Source of the DNA: Rhodamnia argentea
Taxonomy: Eukaryota; Streptophyta; Magnoliopsida; Myrtales; Myrtaceae
Length of the DNA stretch: 64,000 bases
Assembly (NCBI RefSeq): GCF_020921035.1
Contig: NC_063150.1
Span: 5,890,001 to 5,954,000 of the forward strand
Direction of reading: 5' to 3'
Shown: in pieces, positions 24,510 to 36,710 of the stretch
Layout of the letters: each line of letters opens with the position of its first letter
Numbering within the stretch: the first letter of the stretch is position 1
Program-made: the position numbers and the translations under genes
Notes under the pieces: generated by a model
What the model was told of the DNA's origin: nothing
The model's database searches: none
Seen by the model: the letters and a program-made list of their open reading frames with translations, nothing else

Positions 24510-25215
24510 GGTACAAAAAAAAGTCATAAACCAAATGCAGTGGAATTAATCTAGCCCTAAATATTTTAATTAGATCAATTTAGTCCAAATAATTTTGTAT
24601 TGGTATCAATTGAGTTCATCCGGCCTATTTGGAAAAAATCATTAACGTGGACATGCGTGAACATCTTTTTACATGAAATTCTAATTATTTTTGAATTTTT
24701 ATTTTTGTTTTTCTTTTTTCGTCCTTTTCTATTCTTTATCTGTTTTCTTTTTGCTAAGTATCGGCAAGGGTTGCAATGCCCTTGCTGCCCATTAGGCTAG
24801 GGCTTGCGGGCTCTCGTTGTGCCAGGCAAGAGTCTCTGTGCCTTCACCCAATGCCCTCACCGCCCATAGGGAGGAGGTGGGTGAAAGCCTGGCGAGGGCC
24901 AAAAAACCCTTGCCAATGGCCAATAAGGGTCGGTTGGCGGCCCTTACCGACCCTCATAGTTAGCGTCGATCGTGCCATATAGAACAATTTATATTTCATC
25001 AGCAATTTCAAGTCAAAATTGACCGGATGGACTCAATAGGTACTAATGTAGTAGGCTTGAGATTATGTCGGTTCAATTAAAAAGTTTAGAACTGAATTGG
25101 ACTCAATTCGTTAACATTGCTAACCATCTTGTCATCAATTGATATCAATGTAATAAGTTTGAGATTAAATCGACCTAATTACAAGATTTAAGATTGAATT
25201 AATATTGAGAACTCT
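24510..25215. repeat. Foldback MITE with GC-rich core
   Basis: The left arm (24513-24650) carries phrases such as GTCATAAACCAAATGCAG, AATTAGATCAATTTAGTCC and TTGAGTTCATCCGG. The right arm (25010-25205) carries their approximate reverse complements. The core (24765-24965) is GC-rich with repeated CCCTTGC. Arm phrases match those of the element at 34491-35416, so both belong to one family. The right end seems shortened and no target duplication was fixed. Confidence 0.45.
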
Positions 25216-26599
25216 ATAGACTTGCATATTGTTTTTCGCCATTCAGCGACTTAAAGCAACCCAAAATTCCTAACCTAACTTTTATCTGTCGTTTGATTTT
25301 AGCACAATCCTCTGCTCCTTTTTTCCGTACCTTCTTTATCACATCCTGCTTTAACGGTGTTGCTTGCGCATGACAATCTCTCTGCCTTGCAGCAAAGTAT
25401 CGCACGGGAACCTTGGACAGGGAAGTGAAACAGAGAGTGCGAGGCATGAGAGGCCAAATCCGAGTAATTTTTTTTTTTTTGTTGTAAAAATCCGAGTACG
25501 TTAAGTGACTTTAAGGTTCGGTTTAAACCCAGTTCCAAGAGGCCAACGGGGTCTCGGGTAAAACCGACCGATCAAAGGCTTAGAACCGGAAACCAAACCG
25601 GTTATTGTACGAATTGGCTTGGAACCAGCTGATTAAGACCGGTTCGATTCGGTTTCCGAGTTGAATAAGTCCGATTGAGGGGTTTCCCTTGAACTCGTTG
25701 GAGTATCTTCCTAACTATGTGGAGCACAAAGGTTTGGCTTAAGTCTAGAACCACGTAATAATATCACGAACACTCTTGACATATTCCACCAAATTTCTTG
25801 GGAAATTGATCTGGCATATTTTTGGCACAATAGCAAATCCTAATACAACAGGTTTCTATTTGTGCTTCGAGATGCCTAGTTTAGTCTCTTTCTATTATAT
25901 ATACACGCACACCCATTTCTTGTTAGTAATCAAATTTGCTAGCAAATTCATGTGATTAGGGATTTTTTTTTTTTTTGGAGGTGTGGCCTCAAGATGGCAG
26001 GATCTTAGAAAGGCTATCGAGACTTTTGACTTGACAGCCTCAGTGCAAGTCTACTTAGAAAGGCCTGGCCTGCCTTATATCCCAAACTTCCTTCCGCTAT
26101 TGGGCTTTGATGCTTGCCTGCTCTTGGCAATCAATGATGTGATGAGCTAAGCATTATCGAGTGTCCTCTTGACACGTGACCCCTTACTAACCGTTGATGT
26201 GCCTTTACATGAATTACACATGGTAAGATCCAGTCCTTTAACCGATGTAACCGTCTTGCTATATATTTGAGTACGTTGGGGAGAGACTCCGGCAATTGAG
26301 AGCTCTAATGACTTGCATATTTCCACATATACCTTTGGTAACGGGACTTAAATCAGCTCATACTTTTATTATTGTTTTTTTTTTTTTGGTAAGGAACTTT
26401 TATTATTGTTATTATCTATTATTACCATTAAAATCCTATGCCCCTTATTCATACATTTTCTATTGCATCTTGCTTACTGGTAGTGCTTGTGCATGATATT
26501 CTCTCTCCCTCATCGTAAAATATCATCTGAAATGACCCTTAACAATAATAACATTTTTGAAGATTAATCTTTGAAACCCTCACCTTGCTCGTAACCTTT
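25216..26599. other. Intergenic DNA, no gene seen
   Basis: No exon or complete mobile element was recognised. Around 25515-25680 a patch of ACCGG/CCGGTT and GGTTCGATTCGG phrases resembles the subterminal DNA of the hAT element at 8900-9464, and may be an old related fragment. Confidence 0.4.
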
Positions 26600-27900
26600 T
26601 TAGTCATTGTATGGGTTTCAATATAATACTAAACTTTTCAATTGTTCCAATATAGTATTAAACATTTATGTGAAATTTCAATATGGCCATCGAGGCCAAT
26701 TTTCTCCTAAAATTAGTGATGTGGCAATCTAGTTATTGACAATCAACCTACGTAGCATGGAGGCGAAGATATGATTAAATTCAGTTAAAATAATAGTTTT
26801 ATAATTCTTATAATTTTATAAATTTCTCTTTTTTTTCCTTGTTCTTTTACATCACAGTTCATTACTTCCAAATTTTTTTCCTCAATTTTTCTGATCCTAT
26901 CTCTGTCTAGGATGTCTTTCATATACCATAGCCGCATGTCCTCTTTGTCGGACAGCTCCAAGATGTTAGCCAAGCTGAATGGTCTCGAGCTCCACTGCGA
27001 TATTGAGCCCCAAATTTGAAAGATGGAGCCCATTGCGGCATTATGCTCCATCAAATTTGCCACTACATAGAGGTGCTGTTAGTAAATATTTCCCAAGCAG
27101 AACAAAAGCATATATGAAATTCTGAAAGATAGATGCTGGATGACATGCCCCTTGGCAATCCTAGGGCATCCCAAATCCGGGCTTGAGATTCTGAATCATT
27201 ATTAGGGCTAACTTCATGCCTACATATCCCAAAGCACCAATTGACCTCATCCATCCAATTTCTCATCTCATATCATCTACAACGGGGTGGAAGAAGGCAG
27301 AGTGATGGGAGTCAAAGTACAGAAACCTTCCACCAACAGATCTAACCCCATCCTCAATCACAGCATTTTTGAATCGTGATCGACGATCAACGTCCGGACG
27401 GCAGCAGTGGATTGTTTGATGAGGTTAGAGAGATGACTTGGAGAATAAAGTTGATTGCTGAAGAAATAGAAGAAAAACAGGATGAAACCCTTTAACTTGG
27501 TCGAATATTAACACGCCCATTATCACCCTCCTAGATCTCTAATTTGGTCGGACACCCGAAGGAGCCGCAATGAGCTCATAGTCGTGTCACGAGGAGGCGC
27601 CACCATCCTTGAGCCGAGATGAGCAGCAACACGTGATAGAAATAAGAGAAGCTATAAGAAGATAGAAATTTAACACATAAAGAAAAGAATAAAAGAATAA
27701 AGAAAGAAGCAAAATGGGGTCATTTTGTCTAAATTGCTCATGTTAGATTGTCAGCAATGCTACATAGGATAGTCGCGATGACTGGCTTAGAACATTAGGG
27801 ATTTCATGCGACAAATTAGTCACTCCATGGAATTTCACACAAAAGTCTGATACTACATTATTACAATTGAAATGTTTAGGATTACATTCAAATCTAGATT
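26600..27900. repeat. Probable long foldback element with GC-richer core
   Basis: The left arm at about 26625-26740 (ATAATACTAAACTTTTCAAT, GTGAAATTTCAATATGGCC) is the imperfect reverse complement of the right arm at about 27740-27890. The interior holds spurious frames (for example minus 27063-26785) with no domain. The ends are approximate. Confidence 0.35.
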
Positions 27901-28837
27901 TAGGATATAATTAATAATTTCCATTGTAATTTTTTTAAGGAATGATTTGTTTTATTCATTAGTGAATTCGTTGATGTTGTAATACTCATTTATCTGTAGG
28001 AGTTGAGCTGTAACTCTTTAATGATAAATTTTCCATTGAATCGTCTAATGTCATTTATATAATATAGAGGGTATCATGTTACAACTTTTCTTAATGATCT
28101 CTCTCTAATATCATAGTGCATTACCATGTCATAGTGTCCTTTTAAAGTGTAATATGCAAGTGAACTTTGGAAGAAAGATATTATCATGTATTATGAGGAT
28201 GATATTATGAGTATTCCTGGAAATGCTTAGAAGTTGAGATACGTATATTCTCAAGGCATTTGACTCGGGGTATTATTAGGCTCGGATTCGGATCGAAAGG
28301 CTAACTTATGTACGGACTCGGACGCATATTGTACTTCCAATGGCTAGTGATCTAGCTTGGATTATACACATTGAAAAATATTAATTTAGATAGTCTCGCT
28401 AATTAACATTACATCAAGACATCTTGATTGACTGACAAAGACGAGATTATTTGCTAAATGAAGAACTCTACTTATAGAAACCCGGATTTAGGTAGTATGG
28501 GCTACCAAATCAATGGGAGATTGTGATCTCAATTTCAACGGCTACCTAATCTTCTTTTGGCAATTCTATCCAAGGGGTTGATTGGAGAATTGATCTTCTT
28601 TGAAGATTGTCCAATGGTAGATTGGAAATGGAGGAGTAAGTATAAAAAGAGATTAATTACTGGAGAGAATAGAGAATCAAGAATGTAAAATTCTTAAATT
28701 TGAAGACAGCTTCGATCCTACACTCGTCTTGGTTAAGCTTTAAGCTATAATCTTTGAGAGGTTCTTGTTAGAGTAATTGTGTAAGATAGAGTGATCTCTC
28801 AACTAGGGTATCATTATTCATTGTAACCTCTGAAAAA
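27901..28837. other. Intergenic DNA, no gene seen
   Basis: AT-rich sequence without recognisable exon. The part after about 28640 may already be LTR sequence leading into the copia-like fragment at 28838. Confidence 0.4.
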
Positions 28838-29105
28838 TTGAATAGTGAAATCCAGCCAGTAGACTGTCGGCGTGTAGAGTGAACATAAACTTGATCTAAA
28901 GTAGAACCATTATAAACATCATGTGCAAGTTTCTCTGTCTCCGAACTTTTACATACTACATCCGATGTTCCTTGCATACATGTGAATCTGAATATATTAT
29001 TGCTCATATGTTAATTTGTACTTGGTTGTTTAAAAACTGCAATAACTTATCAAGTTATTTGAATTCACCTATCACCCCTTCTAGGTGATTAAACTAGCTA
29101 CATCA
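28838..29105 (+). mobile_element. Copia-type LTR 3' fragment, copy 1
   Basis: Carries the phrase series typical of many plant copia LTR ends: GTGAAATCCAGCCAGTAGAC, GTGTAGAGTGAACATAAAC, GAACCATTATAAAC, and the terminal CACCCCTTCTAGGTG. A second copy follows in the same orientation at 29370. No internal coding region is present. Confidence 0.5.
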
Positions 29106-29369
29106 TCAAGTAATTTTTTATCGACAAAGTATTCTTTAATGGGTAATTTATCTAGTAATTTGGTAATTTTTATTTGCTTGTAAAACATCTTTTATCTTCT
29201 TGTTTAGACCATCTTTACATAAATTATCTGTTAAATATGGGCCGTCATGTCATGTAATAATGATCACATTTGATTATCGTTTATGTGTGAAATAGGGAGA
29301 AATTATTTATTGATTATCATCAATTTCGTATAGATTGAGTAAAAGTGGCACATTCTACTATAACTTTGA

Positions 29370-29680
29370 GGAGCTTTCTAGTGGAATCCAGCCAATAGGG
29401 TGTTAGTGTGAGAGAGTAAACATAAGGTTAGACTAAGTCAAACCACTATAAAACTCTATATGCAAAGTCATTTATCTCTCTACTCATATTCACTTAGTAA
29501 TTGATAAAAGCTTCAGCATTGCTGAATATTTTCAGTACAATGATCATATTCACCCTCCGTTTTACTCGATCCTGCTCATATTCAACTTGATGCTTTTAAA
29601 CCCACAATTTTTGTCAAGTTCTTTTATATTATATATTCATCCCTCTCTAGGTGATATTCTACTAGCCAACATCACAAATG
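29370..29680 (+). mobile_element. Copia-type LTR 3' fragment, copy 2
   Basis: Repeats the order seen at 28838-29105: GTGGAATCCAGCCAATAGGG, GAGAGAGTAAACATAAG, AACCACTATAAAACTC, ending in CATCCCTCTCTAGGTG. The spacing of about 535 bp between copies is far too short for a full element, so these are two truncated LTRs or a local duplication. Confidence 0.5.
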
Positions 29681-29734
29681 ATGCCAAATATAAGATTTTT
29701 CTCATCACCTATAGAGTAATTCAACTTCTATCAA

Positions 29735-30700
29735 ATGTAGGCTGCATTTGATTGTCATGATATAAGTCAAGATAGGATATATTTTATCCTATCCCGTATT
29801 CGGTAGCTATCTAGGATAGGATAAAGGGGGATATAGTTAGGATAAAAAAATCCTAGGGGAGGAGGTGGAATAGACCATGATAGGATTTTTCAAAAGAGTA
29901 GACATGAGGAGAATCAGATTTTCTCCATAACCATTGCCTAGCCTCTGCGCCTAGTTGCCTCTCTGTCGCGTTGGGCTGTCTCTCTAGCAAGGGGACCACT
30001 TCTCCGGTAGTGGCGACCGTCAAATGTGACCACCTCTTTAACACCACCAGGCCAAGGTTTTCGGCCACAAAGCCGTGTATCTCTATAACCTTATTCTTTA
30101 ATTGATTTTTAGGTGTGATATGAGATCACGCCCCTTGTTTTTTAATCGCTTGAACATTTTCATTATACGAAAGGGGTCTTGACATGTTATGGAGAACTTG
30201 AAGTTGATCAATGACTTTCAAATGGGGTCTTGACAATCGAAAGGGCTCTCTTGGATATTCGAAAGGGCTCTCTTGGATGGCCTATATGAGCGCATCTTCA
30301 ACTTGCAAAAAGAGGTCGGATAATTAGATTATTTAGCACTTGTATACTCATTCAATAAGGCAACGAATAAAGCCGATGGGTCTTTTTCAAGGATTCAACT
30401 TACCCCCGATTCTACAAAGTTTGTTCCGTCGATATTGTTCCCGAATTCAGATGGCATAATCCATTGCTCAACAATAACTCACTCATCAAAACTCGTTATT
30501 GAATCATTTCTAAAGAATCTTGATGTTTCAACAAAATAGAGTCGATCTTAGCCGTGTCTTAACCTCTGTTTATCCGACTTTAAATCCGTAGTTCACCAAA
30601 CAGTAAATAAAATATGATAAAATCATTGGATTTCTTATCGTATCATATCTAGTCTTATATTGACTAGAAATTCGGATGACCAAACACAGAAGCGGGGTTT
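29735..30700. repeat. Probable foldback DNA element
   Basis: The left end GCTGCATTTGATTGTCATGA and the reverse complement of the right end, GCTTCTGTGTTTGGTCATCC, are similar. Both are followed by TATCCTATC/GATACGATAAG-style motifs, giving an imperfect inverted repeat with a loop of about 700 bp. No coding capacity or firm target duplication was seen. Confidence 0.35.
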
Positions 30701-31790
30701 TGATTACAAGAGTTTTTTTTTTTGGTAAGGTTTTGATTACAAGAGTTGTCAAATAGTAATTCAACTAATTTATATTTACTTATTAAATATATACGATCGT
30801 GTAATTTAACCCTTTAAAATTTTCAATATTTTAAATTCATGATATTCATTTGTTTATAAAGCATGTTTTCAAAGATGATCTACTTTATTTAGTCATCTAA
30901 CACTAATTATATGTCCAATAGAGACTACCATGTCATCGGCAATATTTTTATATCGTTAAGTTATTAGTAAGCTTCTTATTTAGCATAAATTTAATTAACA
31001 TTTATATCATTGACTTGATCACGTTATTTAATTTTCTTTCTCAATTTGTTGATGTCATTAACTTGTGAAATGTGCAAAACGTTTTGCATAGTGGATATTC
31101 ATACAACTGGCTTTTATAAACTTCATTAATTATTAAACACGTAGTTATCTATTATTTTTGAAATATATAAAGTCATGAAATAAACCCCCCTAAAAATACT
31201 GTTTTTACGTTATATTAAATTTTTGTAATGATGGGTATTTCTCCATTGTTAAACTTTTTTATTATCTTATTATAATCCTTAATTCAGAATATTGATAGAG
31301 ATATTCTAGAGTGATCTTGAAAATTGAATAGCTAAAAGGAAAAATAGGATTAGAATATACATAATCAATATATGCTTTAGAATATAGGGATTTGCTAAAG
31401 TCAAAAATAGAATCATATGCATAAGCAATTTATGTTAAAGAATAAACAAAATATGCATAAGAAGTAGAGATTTTCTTTAGTGTAAAATAGAGTCGATATA
31501 TGGATAGATTTTCCACTTTGTACATGGACGATGGAGTACTTAGTAACTCTTAAGTTATTTCTCTCTTTGAACCATGCGTCTATATTTGCCACAATCAAAT
31601 GCATGAGCCCCAGTCAGCATCAAGATTTCCTTAACCTGTCAATGGAGATTTGGAGGGCAGTTGCTTCCGCTGAGAATCAGGTTAAACTGCCGTTTATGCG
31701 AATAAGGACCATCTATAATCTAGCCCTTTAGACTGTCATGCAGCAGTTGGTAGTATGCTTTTACTTAAGATTTCATCTCGTCGAAGCTTT
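30701..31790. other. Intergenic DNA, no gene seen
   Basis: Very AT-rich. A plus-strand stretch at 31560-31680 reads SMEIWRAVASAENQ and ends before a GT, like a stray exon. It has no recognised family and lies directly before the G6PDH relic. Confidence 0.4.
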
Positions 31791-31796
31791 ATTTTG

Positions 31797-32145
31797 GGCT
31801 GGAAGACAATTAAATAGGCTGCATTACTTGGCCATTGAGAATCTGTTTGTCGATGCAGTTGGGGTACCATGCGCAAGGCGTCGTGCTTCTTTGCCTTGGC
31901 CTCGTGTTATCGTCAGAAAAACCATTTGGGCGTCGGCCTGGAGTCATCCAAGGGAGTGAAGAGCAATTTAAGACTATCCGTCTGAGGTACACGTCTAGCA
32001 TGATTTCTGTCTTTCCTGACAAAACATACGTTCATAGTTACACCGATTTTGGACCGGGACTTATCTAATGTTTCGACAGACTCGGGCGAGAAGCTGCTTG
32101 AAAACCTGTCGGTACTGCGTTTCTCACTTTTGTTATGTCTTTTTG
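31797..32145 (+). pseudogene. Relic of a second plastidic G6PDH gene (exons 5-6 and the intron between)
   Basis: 31797-31912 reads AGRQLNRLHYLA then CARRRAS and RVIV, matching residues 199-238 of the G6PDH at 14121-18306 ([23 protein letters not shown]). The match continues through the EKPFG region but with a frameshift. After the exon boundary (TCTGAGGTACACGTC) the intron is also similar (TCTAGCATGATTTCTG against TCTAGCATGATACCTA). About 32085-32135 then reads GEKLLENLSVLRFS, the start of exon 6. Retention of intron sequence shows a genomic duplication, not a retrocopy. Upstream and downstream exons are missing, so no enzyme can be made. The family is known; the time order is inference. Confidence 0.75.
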
Positions 32146-32540
32146 TTGGAAGGGTTCTCCAAGATGAGCACATACCCTCTGGATAAGTTTTGCTTGGTTC
32201 ATTTTGAAGGCTATGCAAATGGTTTTCCTATTGATTCAGTTTCAGACAGAACAGACAACCCTGGAGAGTTCTCTAAAAGAGAGAATTTTCTGCCACCCCT
32301 GGTGCTTCTAAGCCTAGACTGATTCAAGTGTCTATTATGGTACTAGTCAATAAAAGATGCTGAAATCACAATAGATAATGATAAACAAGGTCACTTCAGA
32401 ACTTTTCTGATTGATTGCAGGCTGGGGGCTGAGGAATCATAGATCTTCTCTGTCGCCGGGATGACAAAGTTCGTGACACCAAGATTCAAGCTTAAATCGA
32501 GGCGTGTCGTGGTATGGGCATTACGCATCACGGGATTCAA

Positions 32541-33227
32541 TTAGATTTGAAACCTTGAGCACTTGATGGACCCGATTGATATGTCAATCTCGATCAAATT
32601 TTCTTCCTCGCAGTTGTGTATTCCGCTGACCTTATCTGATAAGAAATAGTTCATCGAACCATTTCCCTCAGAAACTGAATGGGGAGAATCAGGCATCTTC
32701 TTCAACTTGTGCACCTCTCTCTTCTTATGTCCACCAACGTAATGCCCGGTCGGAATGGCAATCTCGATAAGGCTCTCCTCATCCGAGATCGAACCATCTG
32801 AACGACAATCCTTCCCCTGAAAAATTGGCCACTCCGCTTCGCACTCGTCCTCGCTTGAACACGAGGGGTTGAGGCATTCGCTTTCCATTAGTGAATCTGC
32901 CGATGTCGATGATCTTGCCAAGAACTCATCAACAGAAAATGCCCCATTTTCTTGCGGGATCTCTTTCTCCACTGCGAAACCGGTCATGTGCGGTAGCCAA
33001 GTTTCCGGGGTGGATGTGTAAACCATTTCACCGACGGGTTCTTCCACCAACACAGGTTTCTGCTTAGGAAAGTTTAAGAAAAGAGTGGACGAAGCCAAAA
33101 CTAAAACCAAAAGTATGCTTGAAACCAGAAGTGTGGTCAACAAGCGGGAGCCCCAAAAGCCAGCAAGAATGAGTAACATAGCTAGGGAAATAAACCTGGG
33201 CGCTAGAGAGTTTGGAAGGGAAGACAT
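32541..33227 (-). CDS. Unrecognised two-helix membrane protein with repeated LIEI motif
   Basis: An uninterrupted 228-codon frame starts at ATG 33227. Two hydrophobic segments at about residues 12-30 and 31-52 form a hairpin anchor. They are followed by an acidic, Ser-rich tail predicted to be soluble. The tail holds two related motifs, DEESLIEIAIPTG (149-161) and EEENLIEIDISIG (207-219), the second nearly at the C-terminus. A basic patch GGHKKREVHKLKK lies between them. The composition and ordered motifs argue that the frame is real. I do not recognise a named family and assign no function; small plant transmembrane proteins with such tails are often single-exon. It lies about 0.4 kb beyond the G6PDH relic. 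Confidence 0.7.
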   Translation of the reverse strand: MSSLPNSLAPRFISLAMLLILAGFWGSRLLTTLLVSSILLVLVLASSTLFLNFPKQKPVLVEEPVGEMVYTSTPETWLPHMTGFAVEKEIPQENGAFSVDEFLARSSTSADSLMESECLNPSCSSEDECEAEWPIFQGKDCRSDGSISDEESLIEIAIPTGHYVGGHKKREVHKLKKMPDSPHSVSEGNGSMNYFLSDKVSGIHNCEEENLIEIDISIGSIKCSRFQI

Positions 33228-34481
33228 AGTAGAAGAAGCCGTCTTTTTCCCTAAAACTGGTCACCAACTTTAATGATGGGGGAAAACAAACAAGCCTGAA
33301 AAGGAGCAAAATGGAGCAATATGGGATGCTGAATGTGGAGGCGAAAACACATGTATCAGAGAGAAGAACAGCACTGAAAGAAAGGCCGAAAAATTAGAAA
33401 GAATGGTGGGACTAGAATGAAGAGTTAGGGGAGAGAATCAAATGGTTGACAAAGAGTATGTCGTTTTAGCTCATCACAAAGAAGACGAAGGAATCATTCC
33501 ATCGTGGATGATGGAGACAATGTTTGCATGAACATGCTGATTATTTTTTTCCCTTCTTGCTTCGATTGCTTCTCATTTGTGTTGCTGCTGCCAGGTTTAA
33601 GGACTCGTGGCTCATGTAGCAGCTCAGTGTGGTGAGGAACCATGCACTAGTGAGATTATTTAAACTAAGAGGACAATGAGAAAGTGGCAGTGGCAAAGAA
33701 AGCTGTAGCTGAGAGTTGGACTGCCTAGGAATTCGAGGAACAGGACTGAACCAGGTGTGGCCTCCACTGGTCTGCAGAGAGGAAGCAGGTCAAATCGATC
33801 ACATTCCTTTTCCATTCACGATCATCGATTTAACATAAGAAGAAAAGATCAAGAGTGCCATCATTGATGTCCCTGAAAACAGCATCGCCTATAGTTGTTG
33901 CCCTGAAACTTGGAAACAGCCTCAAAGCATGGAAATAAGATAACTATGAGGCGGATCACGTGCCCGTCGCTGAGTCCAACACATGGCCTTTCTCTCTTCT
34001 TTTGAGGAAAACTGGAGGAGCATTTAAAATAACAGGCCAGAGACAGCTATGGGAATTGCTTTGTAATCTATACTTTACCTTGGTAAACCTTTTCCTAGAC
34101 CTTGAAGAACTTTCATCTTTTCTCTCCCTTTTCTTTGGCAACCATTTGATTAGCTTGAGAATCACAACAATGTACTATTATTTTGATAAAGTAGCTTTGG
34201 GTACTTGCCTCGCATCCTTGGCTTCTGAGCTAGTATTGCAGAAATTCAGGAATTCGGATGTTTTTAAGGCAAAGTAGTCCTGTTCGGTACTAGAAGGACA
34301 CAAGAAAGAGGGTCTTGTTTCTGGTAAAGACATTGGAAGAGATCTATCCACACAAGGCAAATTTTCAAACTAATTAATCTTAGGAAAAATCAGCTATGTA
34401 ACTTTCTTTTTCCATTCACATACCAGACGAACCGACTATGTTTTCACTCTTTCGATATGGTCGAGATGAATAGGCTTTCGG
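33228..34481. other. Intergenic DNA, no gene seen
   Basis: Contains the presumed promoter and leader of the minus-strand gene starting at 33227. No other coding region was recognised; a plus frame at 33960-34277 lacks any family resemblance. Confidence 0.45.
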
Positions 34482-34490
34482 GAGATAATA

Positions 34491-35416
34491 AGGAAAAGTA
34501 CCAAAAAAGTTCTAAACCTATTGCATTGGTACCCATTCAGTTCTAAACTTTTCAATTAGACCAATTTAGCCCTAAACCTTTTTACATTGATACCAATTTA
34601 GTCCATCGGTTAATTTTGACAGAAAATCACTCATGTGGATGCCGGCGGTGCCATGTAGGATGGCCGGCATTGAATGAATATTTTTTAATAATATTTTTTT
34701 AAAATTATTTTTTCATTTATTTTAAAAAATTAATTAAAAAAGAAAAAAGATATATATTATATATCATATGCTTTTTAAAAAATAATTAACAAAGTAAAAA
34801 GAAATAAAAAAAATAATTTATAACATATGCTTTGGCCAGCCAAAGGCAAGTTTTAGCAGGTTGTAATCCTAAAACTGATTTTACAATTTGCTCATAATTC
34901 TATTTTTACTTTTCCAAAAATATTAGATTTTTCCCATCCTGGTAATTCAATAAATGTTGATAAGTATTACATAATTGTTGGAAAAAAAAGGCCGCTATGC
35001 CTTCCTTTTTTTTTTTTTGTCGAAAAACTTGGCCGGCTAAAGCATATGTTAATTCAACCAAAAAAAAGCATATGTTAAAAGCATATGTCAAAAAGAATAT
35101 GTTAAGAATTATTTTATTTTTATTTTTTTCTCTTTTTTTCCTTTTTAAATTATTTTTACTTACCTTTTTTTAAATGAAAAAATAGTTAAAAATAAATTTT
35201 TAAAGAAAAATATTATTAGAAAATATCCACGTCGGCGCCGGCCGTCCTACGTCGCACCGCCGACACTCACGTCAACTATTTCTAGCCAAAATAGGTCAAA
35301 TGGACTGAATAGGTATCAATGCAACAAAGTTTAGGACTAAATTGGTTCAATCGAAAAATTTAGGATTGCATTGATACCAATGCAATAGGTTTAGGACTTT
35401 TTTTGGTAATTTTCCC
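34491..35416. mobile_element. 926-bp MULE-type foldback element with 9-bp target duplication
   Basis: Long terminal inverted repeats: the left arm from 34491 includes TTCTAAACCTATTGCATTGG, and the right arm ending at 35416 reads CCAATGCAATAGGTTTAGGA. Flanks are GAGATAATA (34482-34490) and GAGATAATG (35417-35425), eight of nine identical, as for Mutator-like insertions. Inside the arms are a CGCCGGCCGTCC-type block and its inverse (about 34640-34670 and 35225-35260). The AT-rich centre has a second inverted pair around AAAGCATATGTT. There is no transposase. Confidence 0.65.
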
Positions 35417-35425
35417 GAGATAATG

Positions 35426-36616
35426 AGATCGATGAGGAAGTAATTTAACATTGTGGCCGTTTGTAACACCCGAGCCTCACATTTGGACTGAAGAAGGTTT
35501 ATGACTTGACCAAATGTAGATATCCACTTCCAAGTATTCACTATTTGGATAATTCTTTTGGAGGCATGACCTTGACTCATGTAGAAGGAGTCGACTTTTT
35601 TCTATACACATATAAAATATGTATCATGTATGACTTGATTTCTGGGGAGAGGGCTGCCCCAAATGCGTTGTGACAAAGAAGGACAGACATATCAAGGGTA
35701 AAACGTGTGGTTGACTCTTTGGATTTTGATTCATTTGTGATGTCCTCCTACCCCTTCAAAGTCACCCCTTCTTCAGTGTGTTGCAATCAAGGGAAGATTG
35801 GACTTACCTTTCGATTAGTATGTTTACAAATCAGAGAGCATATGATGGTAGTTGAAGTATTTTGCGATATAAGACCTTTCCGAGTCTTGGACCCATAAAA
35901 ACATTTTTCAGAGGGGTCATTACACAGATGTGCATATCGTAGGGCAATCAAAGTATAAGAGAGGAGCTCACAAACCGAGTTATAATAAAGAGGGCGTGCA
36001 TACAAATGATCGAATATCAAATATCCAAAAGGGGATCAAATGAAGACAAATCTTGGCAAAAGGAAAGATGATGCAAGGGGAGATGGTGAGGCATGCCACT
36101 TGTCGGCCAGTTGCACGAGTAAAGCAGTGCCCACAAACCCTAAGACTTTCCACCATTTTGCTCAGCATTTGGACTACAGGACATTGGGAAGGACCCAAGA
36201 TCCATTAAAGATAGTTGGATGGGTGAGAGATTTGTCTTGGAATGAGGTAAGTTTGGGCTATCAGGTGTGTTGGTGGTGGTGAGTCTAGCTAGAGGAATGT
36301 TTTTAGGTGGGAAAATCTATTCATGAGAGTAAGAGCCTAGGAGGGGACCATATCTAAGAGCCCTTGTCCATGTTTCATCGAAAAGTGTTCTTGGCTTTCG
36401 ATAAGAAATTTAGTCCATGCTTCGAATTGGGTGATGAGACTTTTTAATAAGAACAGTGAAAATTGTTAAAAAAATTTGGCCTGGAGAACTTGCTAAGTCA
36501 TATTAAACAGGCTTTGAAAATTTAAAATTTTTATTGTCCGATTTAAATGATTTTAGCTGTTTCTTCTAATTTTACCAAACTTAGTAGGGTCTGAGAATAA
36601 TGAGATACGTTACCAG
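35426..36616. other. Intergenic DNA, no gene seen
   Basis: No recognisable exon on either strand. Short frames overlap one another on opposite strands without family resemblance. Confidence 0.45.
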
Positions 36617-36710
36617 TGAGGAGGTTGGTATAGCGGTAAATGGGGTTGGCCATCTTCCATGAGATCCCGACTTGGATTCAAGTCTTGAGCATACCGAAGG
36701 GGTTTCGGGA
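36617..36710 (+). mobile_element. Possible tRNA-derived SINE 5' region
   Basis: TGGTATAGCGG (about 36628-36638) fits an RNA polymerase III A box, and GATTCAAGTCT (about 36675-36685) fits a B box, at a spacing close to that in tRNA genes. The DNA around them does not fold as a complete tRNA. The tail of the element was not identified. Confidence 0.3.

Noticed and set aside
36617..36710. tRNA gene
   Set aside because: A and B box-like motifs are present but no acceptor stem or cloverleaf could be drawn; listed only as a possible SINE.
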